In this document: positions 25,959 to 33,904 of the stretch, one piece after another
Layout of the letters: each line of letters begins with the position of its first letter
Position numbering within the stretch: position 1 is the first letter of the stretch
Assembly: GCA_945913015.1 (NCBI GenBank)
Contig: CAMECH010000017.1
Coordinates: 1 to 52,186 of the forward strand
DNA from: an uncultured Bacteroides sp.
Lineage (GTDB): Bacteria > Bacillota > Clostridia > Lachnospirales > Lachnospiraceae
DNA: 52,186 bases
Direction of reading: 5' to 3'
Made by a program: the position numbers and the translations under genes
Notes under the pieces: model-generated
Seen by the model: only the letters and a program-made list of their open reading frames with translations
Database searches by the model: none
Told to the model about the DNA's origin: nothing

Positions 25959-26867
25959 ATGAATGAAGGTTTTGATTTGTCAATGGTTGATATGACGCAG
26001 ACTGTACCGGGAAGTACGGCATCGCTTATTAATGCCGGAGGAATGGTAATTCTCTCTGTATTTCTGGTATTGTTATTTGTAATTTTTGTAAGATATAAAT
26101 CAAAAATAATGCCGCTTATTATGGGCGTGCTGGGTTATGTGATTTTTATATTTATGGGAAGCAATCTTGCAATAGGCATACTTCCCGAATTTGCAAGGCC
26201 GAACGGAAAAGCGGGAGGTATTGAAATCTGCGTGACCGCTCTTATAATGACTGCTTTTTATACATTTGCAAGAATATGCATTGCCAATATATTAAAGGGC
26301 CGATATGAGGGACCGGGAGATATATTTATAGCAGGACTTGGACTTGGTGTGGGTGACGGAGCCATATACGGGGTTACAACTATAATGACGATGAGCGTGC
26401 TTGCAACCTCAATTAACCAGACAGGTCTTGAAGAACTGCTTCTTAATACGGGATTATCAGCGGCAGATGCGACAGATTTGTATGTATCAACGATTTCTCC
26501 GTTAATTAATGTGCCGCCGGTTGTATGGCTTCTTATGGGAATCAGTTTAAGCATGGACATGCTTATGAATATAGGACTTATGATGATTAACTGCGGTGTC
26601 ACACAGGGAAAGCTTGACAGCGTATGGTATGCAATAAGCGCAGGCATTAATTTTGCAATGCTCCTTCCGTTTACATTTAATTCAACAAATTATACTTCTA
26701 TGGCAGAGGCATTACTTCCGTTCGGAATAAAGCTGATTATGTTTGTGATTATGGCATATCTGGTGTTAAGGATTGATAAGGAAAAGCTGGGCTCACTCTT
26801 AAGTAAAGACCTCAAGGGATACACTTATGAGAGAATGCCGCATTTTGGCAATCTGAGGAAAAAGTAA
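25959..26867 (+). CDS. Polytopic membrane protein, YhfC-like
   Basis: A 302-aa protein with about seven to eight hydrophobic segments and a short basic C-terminal tail. The layout (N-terminal helix pair, a central FIAGLGLGVGDGAIYG segment, distal helices) recalls the YhfC/CPBP-like putative intramembrane proteases, but the usual glutamates at the centre are not obvious; GVGD stands there instead. It may be a non-catalytic relative or a different family. It overlaps nothing but is three bases from the pyridoxamine kinase gene, implying cotranscription. Confidence 0.5.
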   Translation: MNEGFDLSMVDMTQTVPGSTASLINAGGMVILSVFLVLLFVIFVRYKSKIMPLIMGVLGYVIFIFMGSNLAIGILPEFARPNGKAGGIEICVTALIMTAFYTFARICIANILKGRYEGPGDIFIAGLGLGVGDGAIYGVTTIMTMSVLATSINQTGLEELLLNTGLSAADATDLYVSTISPLINVPPVVWLLMGISLSMDMLMNIGLMMINCGVTQGKLDSVWYAISAGINFAMLLPFTFNSTNYTSMAEALLPFGIKLIMFVIMAYLVLRIDKEKLGSLLSKDLKGYTYERMPHFGNLRKK

Positions 26868-26869
26868 GA

Positions 26870-27733
26870 ATGGCAGATAGTTTAAAAGATAACCACAACA
26901 ATCAGAAAAAGGTAGCTGCAATCAATGATTTATCCGGCTTCGGGCGCTGTTCAATGACAGTGCTCCTGCCGGTAATTTCGCACATGAAGGTTCAGTGTTG
27001 TCCGGTCATAACTTCGATTTTCTCAAATCACTCAGGATACGATGATTATTTTTTTGATGATTATACCGATAAAATAGAGCCATACACTGAGCAGTGGAAA
27101 AAACTCGGACTTGAGTTTGAGGGAATTTATACAGGATTTCTCGGCTCGGTAAAGCAGATTGACATTGTGTGTAAATTTATTGATGATTTCAGGACACAGC
27201 GTACAATTGTAATTGTGGACCCTGTTATGGGAGATAACGGAAAAACATATTCTACCTGTACGGATGAAATGTGTCTTGATATGAAGAGGCTTGTAGGCAA
27301 GGCCAATCTTGTAACACCAAATGTCACAGAGGCATGTATTCTTACAGGTGCTCCGTATCAGAAAAGCGGATTTAAACAGGCGCAGCTGCTTGCAATGGCT
27401 GAACAGATTGCAGATATGGGGCCTTCAAAGGTCGTGATAACAGGAGTGCGTTCCGGTAAGTCATATGTTTCTAATTTTATATATGAAAGAACAGATGACG
27501 GCGCTGCAAGGTACAAATTAATAAAGTCCAGGATAGTAGGGACAACGCGGTGCGGTACCGGGGATATTTTTGCCTCTATACTCTGTGCGGATGCGGTTAA
27601 CGGAGTGGATTTGGAAACTTCAGTTAGAAAGGCATCTGCTTTTATAAGAAAATGTATTGCAAAGTCGATGGAGCTTGGGATTCCTGAGACGGATGGCGTA
27701 TGTTTTGAGGAAGTTATACATGAATTGAAGTAG
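26870..27733 (+). CDS. Pyridoxamine/pyridoxal kinase
   Basis: A ribokinase-fold B6-vitamer kinase of 287 aa. Features are the N-terminal NDLSGFGRCSMTV (substrate loop), VIVDPVMGDNGKTY and TPNVTEACILTG in the middle, and GTTRCGTGDIFAS with the catalytic Asp (GTGD) near the C-terminus. It salvages pyridoxal or pyridoxamine to the 5'-phosphate. It lies three bases after the membrane protein gene, raising the possibility that the latter helps vitamin uptake or is just cotranscribed. Confidence 0.9.
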   Translation: MADSLKDNHNNQKKVAAINDLSGFGRCSMTVLLPVISHMKVQCCPVITSIFSNHSGYDDYFFDDYTDKIEPYTEQWKKLGLEFEGIYTGFLGSVKQIDIVCKFIDDFRTQRTIVIVDPVMGDNGKTYSTCTDEMCLDMKRLVGKANLVTPNVTEACILTGAPYQKSGFKQAQLLAMAEQIADMGPSKVVITGVRSGKSYVSNFIYERTDDGAARYKLIKSRIVGTTRCGTGDIFASILCADAVNGVDLETSVRKASAFIRKCIAKSMELGIPETDGVCFEEVIHELK

Positions 27734-27768
27734 CAGACAGTGAGTGTAATAAGGAAGTATGATAAGCC

Positions 27769-28248
27769 ATGAAAAATAATAAGACGAATGCGATGAGGCA
27801 GCTTGATACGGCTAAAATCCAATATACTGTAAAAGAGTATGAGGTCGATGAAAATGATTTATCGGGTGTTCATGTTGCAACACAGCTTGGACAGCCTGTG
27901 GAGCAGGTGTTTAAGACACTTGTGCTGCACGGAGATAAAATCGGATATTTTGTGTGCTGCCTGCCGGTGGCACAGGAGCTTGACCTGAAAAAGGTAGCAC
28001 GTGTATCAGGCAATAAGCATGCAGAGATGATTCCAATGAAAGATTTGCTGGGCGTGACAGGATATGTAAGAGGCGGATGCTCACCCATAGGGATGAAGAA
28101 GAAATTCCCGACATTTATTGATGAAACATGTATACTGTTTGATGAAATTGCTGTTAGTGCAGGAGTAAGGGGAATGCAGATAATTATTAATCCACAGACG
28201 CTTATTGATTTTGTGGATGCAACCATATCGGACTTAACAACGTATTAA
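27769..28248 (+). CDS. ybaK: Cys-tRNA(Pro) deacylase YbaK/EbsC
   Basis: YbaK hydrolyses Cys mischarged onto tRNA(Pro). The 159-aa product shows VFKTLVLHGD with the catalytic lysine region, KKVARVSGNKHAEM and GYVRGGCSPIGMKK, which define the family and its substrate loop. It has no synthetase fused to it. It follows the kinase by 35 bases on the same strand. Confidence 0.93.
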   Translation: MKNNKTNAMRQLDTAKIQYTVKEYEVDENDLSGVHVATQLGQPVEQVFKTLVLHGDKIGYFVCCLPVAQELDLKKVARVSGNKHAEMIPMKDLLGVTGYVRGGCSPIGMKKKFPTFIDETCILFDEIAVSAGVRGMQIIINPQTLIDFVDATISDLTTY

Positions 28249-28399
28249 TAAATGGATGAATAAAAATATATTTACCACATTTTAGGCGGTTTCCAAAAAT
28301 TGACATGTGGTATATACTGGATTTTGTTATGGATTGATGATATAATCCGTGACGTAGCATTTTGAATGAAGAGTTGTAGATTTAAAAAGGATGAGAAAT

Positions 28400-30895
28400 A
28401 TGAAAGAAATGGAAGATGAATTTCTTGAGCTGGAGGATGTGAATCTTGAATATACACAGGATTTGTCGGATATACAGGATTTGACAGAAGATACAGATTC
28501 CACGGAAGAAATTGATTTGGAGCTTGAACCGATTGAAATAACTGAATCGGACGAGCAGGATGTACTTGAATTGGATGAGCAGGATGTGCTTGAATCGGAC
28601 GAACCTGACGTGCTCGAACTTGAAAGCATAGATGAAAACGGCCAGGATGACGGCATTATAATGCTTGATGATATAAGCGAAGAAGATGATGCGGAAGAGT
28701 CTTTGGAAGAAGACCGTGACGAAGAAGACGACAACGAAGATGATGAAGAAGATGAAGAGAAGAGCGGAGTTATTGCACTTCTGGCATCTGCCGGGAAAAA
28801 TATTCCAAAGCATTTCTCAAATTTTGCCAACGGAAAATATGCGATTATTGCAGGTGTTGCGGCAGTAATTATTATTGTTGCGGTAGGCAGTGTTGCAGTA
28901 TTTTCAATGCGCAGCAGCAAAAAAGACAATACACCTCAGACTGTAGCCGTGGCACAGGTGAATACAATGGCGGAGACGGAGGAAGCGACACGTCCTATGC
29001 CGCTTCAGGGAATGAAGCTGGAGGCTGTTGCGGATGAGTCTTCAATTACGGCAAGAATCCTTGATGAGTCGGGTAATGCGCTTCAGGGACATGATTTTGT
29101 TGTCAAGATGTTTACGGGAAGTCTTGAAGAGAACAAGGAGAAGATTTCTAAAATAATTGAGCATCAGAAGGAACTGGCAAGCAGACAGGCAGAATCGGCA
29201 CAGACAAAGACTGCGGCAAATGAAGTGACATCATCTGCAGCGGCTGATGGCGATGACGGGGCACTTTCCTATAAAGATGATGATAAGAACGGAGAGGTTG
29301 TAATTAAAGATCTTGAAGCCGGTACATATACGCTTATGGTTGAAGCAGAGGCTGGATTTGAGGTGCCTGATGCAACTGAAGCGACGATTGTAAAATTTGA
29401 GGTTATTGAAGATATTCTTGAGCAGGTTGTAGAGCAGAATGAAGAAACTGAGAAGGAAGACCCTCAGGCTGCGAGAGAAAATGAAGCAGTAGTGCAGACA
29501 ACAGCAGCGGCAGCAACAACGCTTCCTGCGGTAACGCTGCCTTCTGTGACAAATGCCAAAAAGCTGGTTACTATTACATCAATTAAGAGAAACGGTGATG
29601 ATATAGTATATACCGCAGGCTGGACGGATCAGGTGTTTAATTATTCGGATGTATCATCATACATTAATGATGACAACAGAGCAACAGTGTACATTGAAGG
29701 CGGTTCTTCGATTACAGGTTACATATATGAAAAATCGAAATACACTGTTACAGACGGTGAGTATGATGTCATTAAAAAGATTCTTGTCGAAATAGCTTCT
29801 ACAGCAGATATAAGAATGATAAGTGATGTGGCTGATGTAAGAATGACAAATAATCAGACGGGTACATCGTCACAATCATCAACAAAGGCGCAGGAGACGA
29901 CGAAAGCACAGGAAACTACAAAGGCGCAGGAGACAACGAAAGCACCGACAACGACAAAAGCGCCGGTAACTACGCAGGCGCCGTCAACAACAAAAGCGCC
30001 GGCAACTACGCAGGCACCGTCAACAACAAAAGCGCCGGCAACTACGCAGACACCGTCAACAACAAAAGCACCGACAACTACGCAGGCACCGTCAACACAG
30101 GCTCAGAAGAGATATCAGGTAATAGAGCTTAATGTTGTAACGGAAGAAGAGGAAAAGGAAGTTTTTGACGGATGGTATGCGGACGGTAACAAGATGTATT
30201 TCCTTAATAATGGAAATGCGTTTACCGGATGGCACTGGATTAACGGACTGAATTACTATTTTGATGCCAGTGGTGTGCTTAGTTCAACGCTTGTAATTGA
30301 TGTCTCTACATACAACGGAAATATCAACTGGAATGCTGTTAAGGCTTCCGGAATTAATAACGTAATTGTACGTGTGGGATACAGAGGCTGGGGAACAGGA
30401 CGAATTGTAAAGGATAACCGTTTTGACCAGAATGTACAGGGAGCAAAAGCCGCAGGGCTTAATGTAGGTGCATATTTTGTTACACAGGCAATTAATACTG
30501 CGGAGGCTGTTGAAGAGGCCAGCTTTATTGTTCAGGAGGCTGCAATTAACGGACTTAACCTTCCTCTGGCAATTGATGTTGAGTGGGCAGGAAGCGGAAG
30601 TGAGCAGGGACGTGGCAATTATCTGTCAGCAGGTGAGAGAACAGCTGTAATAAATGCTTTCTGTGAAACTGTATGGAATTCAGGACGGGTTCCTATGGTA
30701 TACGCAAGTAAATCGTGGTTTAATAACTATATTTATTCTCCGGGAATTGTGTCATACGCACAAATCTGGGTGGCCCAGTATGCCGATATTGATGAGACAA
30801 CATACGGCGGAAGATACAATATGTGGCAGTTCAGAAGTGACGGTTCAGTAAACGGAATTAACGGAAATGTAGATATGAGTGCATATCTTAATTAA
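28400..30895 (+). CDS. Membrane-anchored GH25 muramidase
   Basis: An 831-aa type II membrane protein. The N-terminal ~130 residues are strongly acidic with a repeated DEQDVLEL unit and lie in the cytoplasm; one membrane segment follows at about 150-172. Outside are a beta-sandwich domain of Cna-B/SpaA flavour (GEVVIKDLEAGTYTLMVEAE), a Thr/Pro/Ala repeat linker, a cell-wall-binding-like unit (GWYADGNKMYF, GWHWINGLNYYF) and a GH25 lysozyme domain (VIDVSTYNGNINW, LAIDVEW with the acidic pair). It probably cleaves peptidoglycan while tethered. ATG 28400 follows AAGGATGAGAAAT. Confidence 0.88.
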   Translation: MKEMEDEFLELEDVNLEYTQDLSDIQDLTEDTDSTEEIDLELEPIEITESDEQDVLELDEQDVLESDEPDVLELESIDENGQDDGIIMLDDISEEDDAEESLEEDRDEEDDNEDDEEDEEKSGVIALLASAGKNIPKHFSNFANGKYAIIAGVAAVIIIVAVGSVAVFSMRSSKKDNTPQTVAVAQVNTMAETEEATRPMPLQGMKLEAVADESSITARILDESGNALQGHDFVVKMFTGSLEENKEKISKIIEHQKELASRQAESAQTKTAANEVTSSAAADGDDGALSYKDDDKNGEVVIKDLEAGTYTLMVEAEAGFEVPDATEATIVKFEVIEDILEQVVEQNEETEKEDPQAARENEAVVQTTAAAATTLPAVTLPSVTNAKKLVTITSIKRNGDDIVYTAGWTDQVFNYSDVSSYINDDNRATVYIEGGSSITGYIYEKSKYTVTDGEYDVIKKILVEIASTADIRMISDVADVRMTNNQTGTSSQSSTKAQETTKAQETTKAQETTKAPTTTKAPVTTQAPSTTKAPATTQAPSTTKAPATTQTPSTTKAPTTTQAPSTQAQKRYQVIELNVVTEEEEKEVFDGWYADGNKMYFLNNGNAFTGWHWINGLNYYFDASGVLSSTLVIDVSTYNGNINWNAVKASGINNVIVRVGYRGWGTGRIVKDNRFDQNVQGAKAAGLNVGAYFVTQAINTAEAVEEASFIVQEAAINGLNLPLAIDVEWAGSGSEQGRGNYLSAGERTAVINAFCETVWNSGRVPMVYASKSWFNNYIYSPGIVSYAQIWVAQYADIDETTYGGRYNMWQFRSDGSVNGINGNVDMSAYLN
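29885..30099 (+). repeat. 18-bp and 36-bp tandem repeats in the GH25 linker
   Basis: Four 18-bp units (KAQETT-type) at about 29885-29956 run into four 36-bp units (KAPATTQAPSTT-type) at 29956-29991, 29992-30027, 30028-30063 and 30064-30099. The near-identical DNA suggests recent expansion and likely length variation between strains. Confidence 0.85.
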
Positions 30896-30913
30896 TCAGC
30901 TGAATAAAAATAA

Positions 30914-30957
30914 ACAGGCGGTTGTCAAAAGTGAATCTGACAACTGCCTGTTTTTTG
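30914..30957. terminator. Bidirectional terminator between GH25 and murG
   Basis: ACAGGCGGTTGTCA and TGACAACTGCCTGT pair (one wobble) around a 10-base loop, followed by TTTTTT on the plus strand; A-rich bases on the left side give a U-run on the reverse strand too. Confidence 0.9.
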
Positions 30958-30975
30958 ATTTTGCTGTATTGCGTG

Positions 30976-32040
30976 TTATTTTACCGTGTTGTTTATAAGC
31001 TCCATTATTATCGGAATCGCATCGTTTTGTGTGCTTATACCCATAGCTCCGATATATTTGTCGCGGTTTTCGTAAAGCTCATTAATAGCATCAAGGAGAC
31101 TGTCGTCACTTAGGTCTTCCTCAAGAAGTACGCTGCTGTAGCCCTGCTTTTTGAAAGAATCAGCGTTGAGAATCTGGTCTCCGCGGCTTGCCTTTGCAGA
31201 AAGAGGAATCAGAAGATTAGGTTTCTTTAAGGCAAGAAGCTCGCATATCGCATTGGCACCCGCACGTGATACAACAATGTCGCTCATTGCAAATAAGTCA
31301 CGCATTTCTTTGTTGACGTATTCAAACTGGACATATCCGTCTATTTTGTTCAGGCTTTCGTCAGTTTTGCCTGCACCGCACAGGTGGCATACCTGATAGG
31401 TTTTGAGAAGAGTCGGAAGAACAGCACGTATTGCATTGTTGACATGTACGGCACCGGTGCTTCCGCCTACAACGAGAAGTACAGGCTTTGCAGTTGTAAA
31501 ACCGCAGAAATTAAGTCCGGCAAGCTTATTGCCGTTAAGAAGCTCCTGGCGGATTGGTGTGCCTGTAAGTACAGCCTTGTCAGCAGGCAGCAGTTTTACC
31601 GTTTCAGGGAAATTACAGCATATTTTTGTGGCAGAGCCGGCAGTAATTTTGTTGGCAAGTCCCGGTGTCATGTCGGATTCGTGGCTGATGACAGGAATAT
31701 GTCTGGCAGCCGCTGATAAGACAACAGGAACTGAAACATATCCACCCTTTGAAAATACGATATCCGGCTTTAATTCTTTCATGAGTTTTGAGGACTCAGC
31801 ATATCCGTGTATTACATGGAACGGGTCGCTTAAGTTCTTAAGGCTTTTGTAGCGTCTTAATTTTCCTGAATCAATCCCGTAGTATGGGATATCAAGTCCG
31901 GTGATAAGCTTCTTTTCTATTCCGTCATATGAACCTATGTAACAGATATCAAAGCCTGCATCCTTAAGAGCGGGAATAAGCGCAATGTTAGGGGTTACGT
32001 GACCGGCAGTGCCGCCGCCTGTTAAAATAATTCGTTTCAT
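30976..32040 (-). CDS. murG: MurG-type UDP-GlcNAc:lipid I transferase
   Basis: MurG adds GlcNAc to lipid I to form lipid II on the inner face of the membrane. The 354-aa GT-B protein has GGGTAGHV (8-15), FSKGGYVSVPVVLSA, HESDMTPGLANKI, VVGGSTGAVHVN and the donor-site SRAGANAICELLAL. It is not in a dcw cluster: no mraY, murD, ftsW or ftsQ lies near. The start codon overlaps the stop of the TSCPD gene, so the pair is coupled. A second, dcw-located murG elsewhere in the genome would make this a paralogue. Confidence 0.9.
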   Translation of the reverse strand: MKRIILTGGGTAGHVTPNIALIPALKDAGFDICYIGSYDGIEKKLITGLDIPYYGIDSGKLRRYKSLKNLSDPFHVIHGYAESSKLMKELKPDIVFSKGGYVSVPVVLSAAARHIPVISHESDMTPGLANKITAGSATKICCNFPETVKLLPADKAVLTGTPIRQELLNGNKLAGLNFCGFTTAKPVLLVVGGSTGAVHVNNAIRAVLPTLLKTYQVCHLCGAGKTDESLNKIDGYVQFEYVNKEMRDLFAMSDIVVSRAGANAICELLALKKPNLLIPLSAKASRGDQILNADSFKKQGYSSVLLEEDLSDDSLLDAINELYENRDKYIGAMGISTQNDAIPIIMELINNTVK

Positions 32041-32291
32041 TATTCAGCCTTTCCGTTTTTATACTGTGTAAGGGCAATCGCAAGCTGGTCAGGGCATGAC
32101 GTTGACTTAAATCCGCAGCGGATTCCCTTCATACGCCTGATAGCTTCATCTAAATCCATTCCTTCGACAAGGCTGGCAATACCCTGGGTATTACCTGAGC
32201 AGCCGCCTTCAAAAGCAACATTTGTAACCTTGTTATCAACAACATCAAAAGTAATTGAGCGTGAGCATACGCCTTTTGTCATGTACTTCAT
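32040..32291 (-). CDS. TSCPD-domain protein
   Basis: An 83-aa protein with the TSCPD motif (STSCPDQLAIAL) and Cys residues at GVCSRS, GGCSGNTQG and IRCGFKSTSC, matching the small stand-alone TSCPD family also found at the C-terminus of some ribonucleotide reductases. Metal binding is plausible. The ATG at 32291 (reverse strand) follows AGGAAAGGCAGATAATAAA and lies after a good promoter. It overlaps murG by one base. Confidence 0.85.
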   Translation of the reverse strand: MKYMTKGVCSRSITFDVVDNKVTNVAFEGGCSGNTQGIASLVEGMDLDEAIRRMKGIRCGFKSTSCPDQLAIALTQYKNGKAE

Positions 32292-32338
32292 TTTATTATC
32301 TGCCTTTCCTGGTAATGCAAATTTTTTTCGCATTTCAT

Positions 32339-32367
32339 AGTATATCATTGTAAATTGAGTAGTGCAA
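32339..32367 (-). promoter_or_regulatory. Sigma-A promoter of TSCPD-murG
   Basis: On the reverse strand TTGCAC (32367-32362) and TATACT (32344-32339) are 17 bases apart, about 50 bases before the TSCPD start. Confidence 0.78.
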
Positions 32368-32408
32368 TATCTCATCTTCCCGTGTTTATGCATTTTTTTA
32401 AAATTAAG

Positions 32409-32437
32409 GCTAATTTATTGAATTTTTGTGCATACTA
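32409..32437 (+). promoter_or_regulatory. Candidate forespore sigma-G promoter of spoVAD
   Basis: CATACTA at 32431-32437 matches the sigma-F/G -10 consensus. The -35 candidate GCTAA at 32409-32413, 17 bases away, is a weaker match to GnATR. Bacillus spoVA is sigma-G dependent. Confidence 0.45.
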
Positions 32438-32498
32438 TATGAAAAGTTATTCTGCATTAATATTGAGGCATAAATATGCCTGCAAAATGGGGGTATAT

Positions 32499-33518
32499 AT
32501 GATTAAAGGAAAACAAAGCATTGAATTCGAATGTCCTCCTTATGTGCTTGCTCATGCATGTATTGCCGGACAAAAGGAAGGTGAGGGACCGTTAGGGCAG
32601 GATATTGATGAGATAAGCAAAGACCCGATGTTTGGAAAGAAAACATGGGAAGAGGCTGAAAGCATGCTGCAGAAGCTTACGGCAGAGAAGCTTCTTACAA
32701 AGGCATCTATGAAAAATGACGAGATAAGATACATTTTTGCAGGAGATCTGCTTGGACAGCTTATTGCAACATCATACGGAATAATGGATCTGCAGATTCC
32801 GCTGTTCGGAGTATACGGTGCCTGCTCGACGATGGGAGAAACCATGTCACTTGCATCCATGACGGTTGCAGGAGGGTATGCCCGGAATGTAATAGCGCTT
32901 GCTTCGAGTCATTTTGCCAGTGCTGAAAAACAGTTTCGTTTTCCTCTTGAATATGGTAATCAGCGTCCGCTTGCTGCAACGTGGACAGTTACGGGCTGCG
33001 GTGCGGTAGTTATCGGAGACGGCAAAAATGAGCAGAAAAAGTCGCATGTAAGAATTGCAGGAGTCACAACTGGTAAAATAGTCGATTACGGCGTTAAAGA
33101 CAGTATGAACATGGGCGCATGTATGGCGCCTGCGGCAGCAGAACTTATCATGCAGAACTACAGTGATTTTGGCGTAAAAGACGGATTTTACGACCTTGTA
33201 ATCACAGGTGACCTCGGATATGTGGGAAAAACAATTGTACTGGATTTGCTTGAGGAAAAAGGTATTAAGCTTGAGGATATTTATTCTGACTGTGGAATCG
33301 AAATATTTGACCAGCAGGCGCAGGATACACATTCGGGAGGAAGCGGCTGCGGCTGTTCAGCCGTGACACTTTGCGCAAAGCTTCTGCCGCAGCTTGAAAG
33401 CGGAGCTTTGAAGAGAGTGCTGTTTGTGCCGACAGGAGCATTATTGTCTCCGACAAGCTTTAATGAGGGAAAAAGTGTGCCAGGAATCGCACACGGAATA
33501 ATATTGGAGCACTGCTAA
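32499..33518 (+). CDS. spoVAD: Stage V sporulation protein AD
   Basis: SpoVAD is the thiolase-fold component that binds dipicolinic acid for uptake into the forespore. The 339-aa product contains VYGACSTMGETMSLA, QRPLAATWTVTGCGA and DLGYVGKTIVLDLL, all typical of the family. The ATG at 32499 follows AATGGGGGTATAT. spoVAC, which normally precedes it, is not here: the upstream neighbour is the divergent TSCPD gene. spoVAE follows. Confidence 0.94.
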   Translation: MIKGKQSIEFECPPYVLAHACIAGQKEGEGPLGQDIDEISKDPMFGKKTWEEAESMLQKLTAEKLLTKASMKNDEIRYIFAGDLLGQLIATSYGIMDLQIPLFGVYGACSTMGETMSLASMTVAGGYARNVIALASSHFASAEKQFRFPLEYGNQRPLAATWTVTGCGAVVIGDGKNEQKKSHVRIAGVTTGKIVDYGVKDSMNMGACMAPAAAELIMQNYSDFGVKDGFYDLVITGDLGYVGKTIVLDLLEEKGIKLEDIYSDCGIEIFDQQAQDTHSGGSGCGCSAVTLCAKLLPQLESGALKRVLFVPTGALLSPTSFNEGKSVPGIAHGIILEHC

Positions 33519-33546
33519 AGCGTCTGCGAAATGGAGGTTAGTATGG
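33517..33546 (+). promoter_or_regulatory. Interspersed RBS cassette before spoVAE
   Basis: AAAGCGTCTGCGAAATGG then AGGTTAGTATG fills the whole spoVAD-spoVAE junction. The same block, with two changes, precedes mutS2 on the other strand and the hairpin at 707-740. Confidence 0.65.
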
Positions 33547-33902
33547 AAAAATATGTCATTGCTTTTGTTGTCGGCGGACTGATTTGTGTTGCAGTCCAGA
33601 TACTGATGGAAAAAACTAAGATGATGCCGGGGCGCATTATGGTACTGCTGGTATGCTTAGGCTCGGTGCTTGGTGCAGTAGGACTTTACCAGCCGTTTGC
33701 GGATTTTGCGGGAGCCGGGGCAACAGTTCCGCTGCTTGGTTTTGGAAATGTTTTATGGAAGGGTGTCAAGTCTGCTGTTGACCAGGACGGATTTCTGGGA
33801 CTGTTTAAGGGAGGCTTTACCGCCGGAGCAGTAGGGTGCAGCGCAGCGCTGATATTCGGATACCTGTGCAGTCTTATCTGCAACCCTAAGATGAAGAAAT
33901 AA
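33543..33902 (+). CDS. spoVAE: Stage V sporulation protein AE (SpoVAEb type)
   Basis: A 119-aa hydrophobic protein with about three to four membrane segments and the SpoVAEb signature PFADFAGAGATVPLLGFGN. It is part of the SpoVA channel for dipicolinate. The ATG at 33543 follows ATGGAGGTTAGT; an ATG at 33531 lies inside the RBS. The gene converges on the histidine kinase gene with a two-base gap and no visible terminator. Confidence 0.93.
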   Translation: MEKYVIAFVVGGLICVAVQILMEKTKMMPGRIMVLLVCLGSVLGAVGLYQPFADFAGAGATVPLLGFGNVLWKGVKSAVDQDGFLGLFKGGFTAGAVGCSAALIFGYLCSLICNPKMKK

Positions 33903-33904
33903 AA

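Noticed and set aside
28300-28346. TTGACA (28300-28305) with downstream TATACT or TATAAT as the GH25 promoter
   Set aside because: Spacers are 7 and 35 bases; neither fits sigma-A. TATAAT at 28341-28346 may be a real -10 but has no matching -35.
29885-30099. Repeat array considered as CRISPR
   Set aside because: Units are contiguous, in frame and code for a Thr/Pro/Ala linker; there are no spacers.
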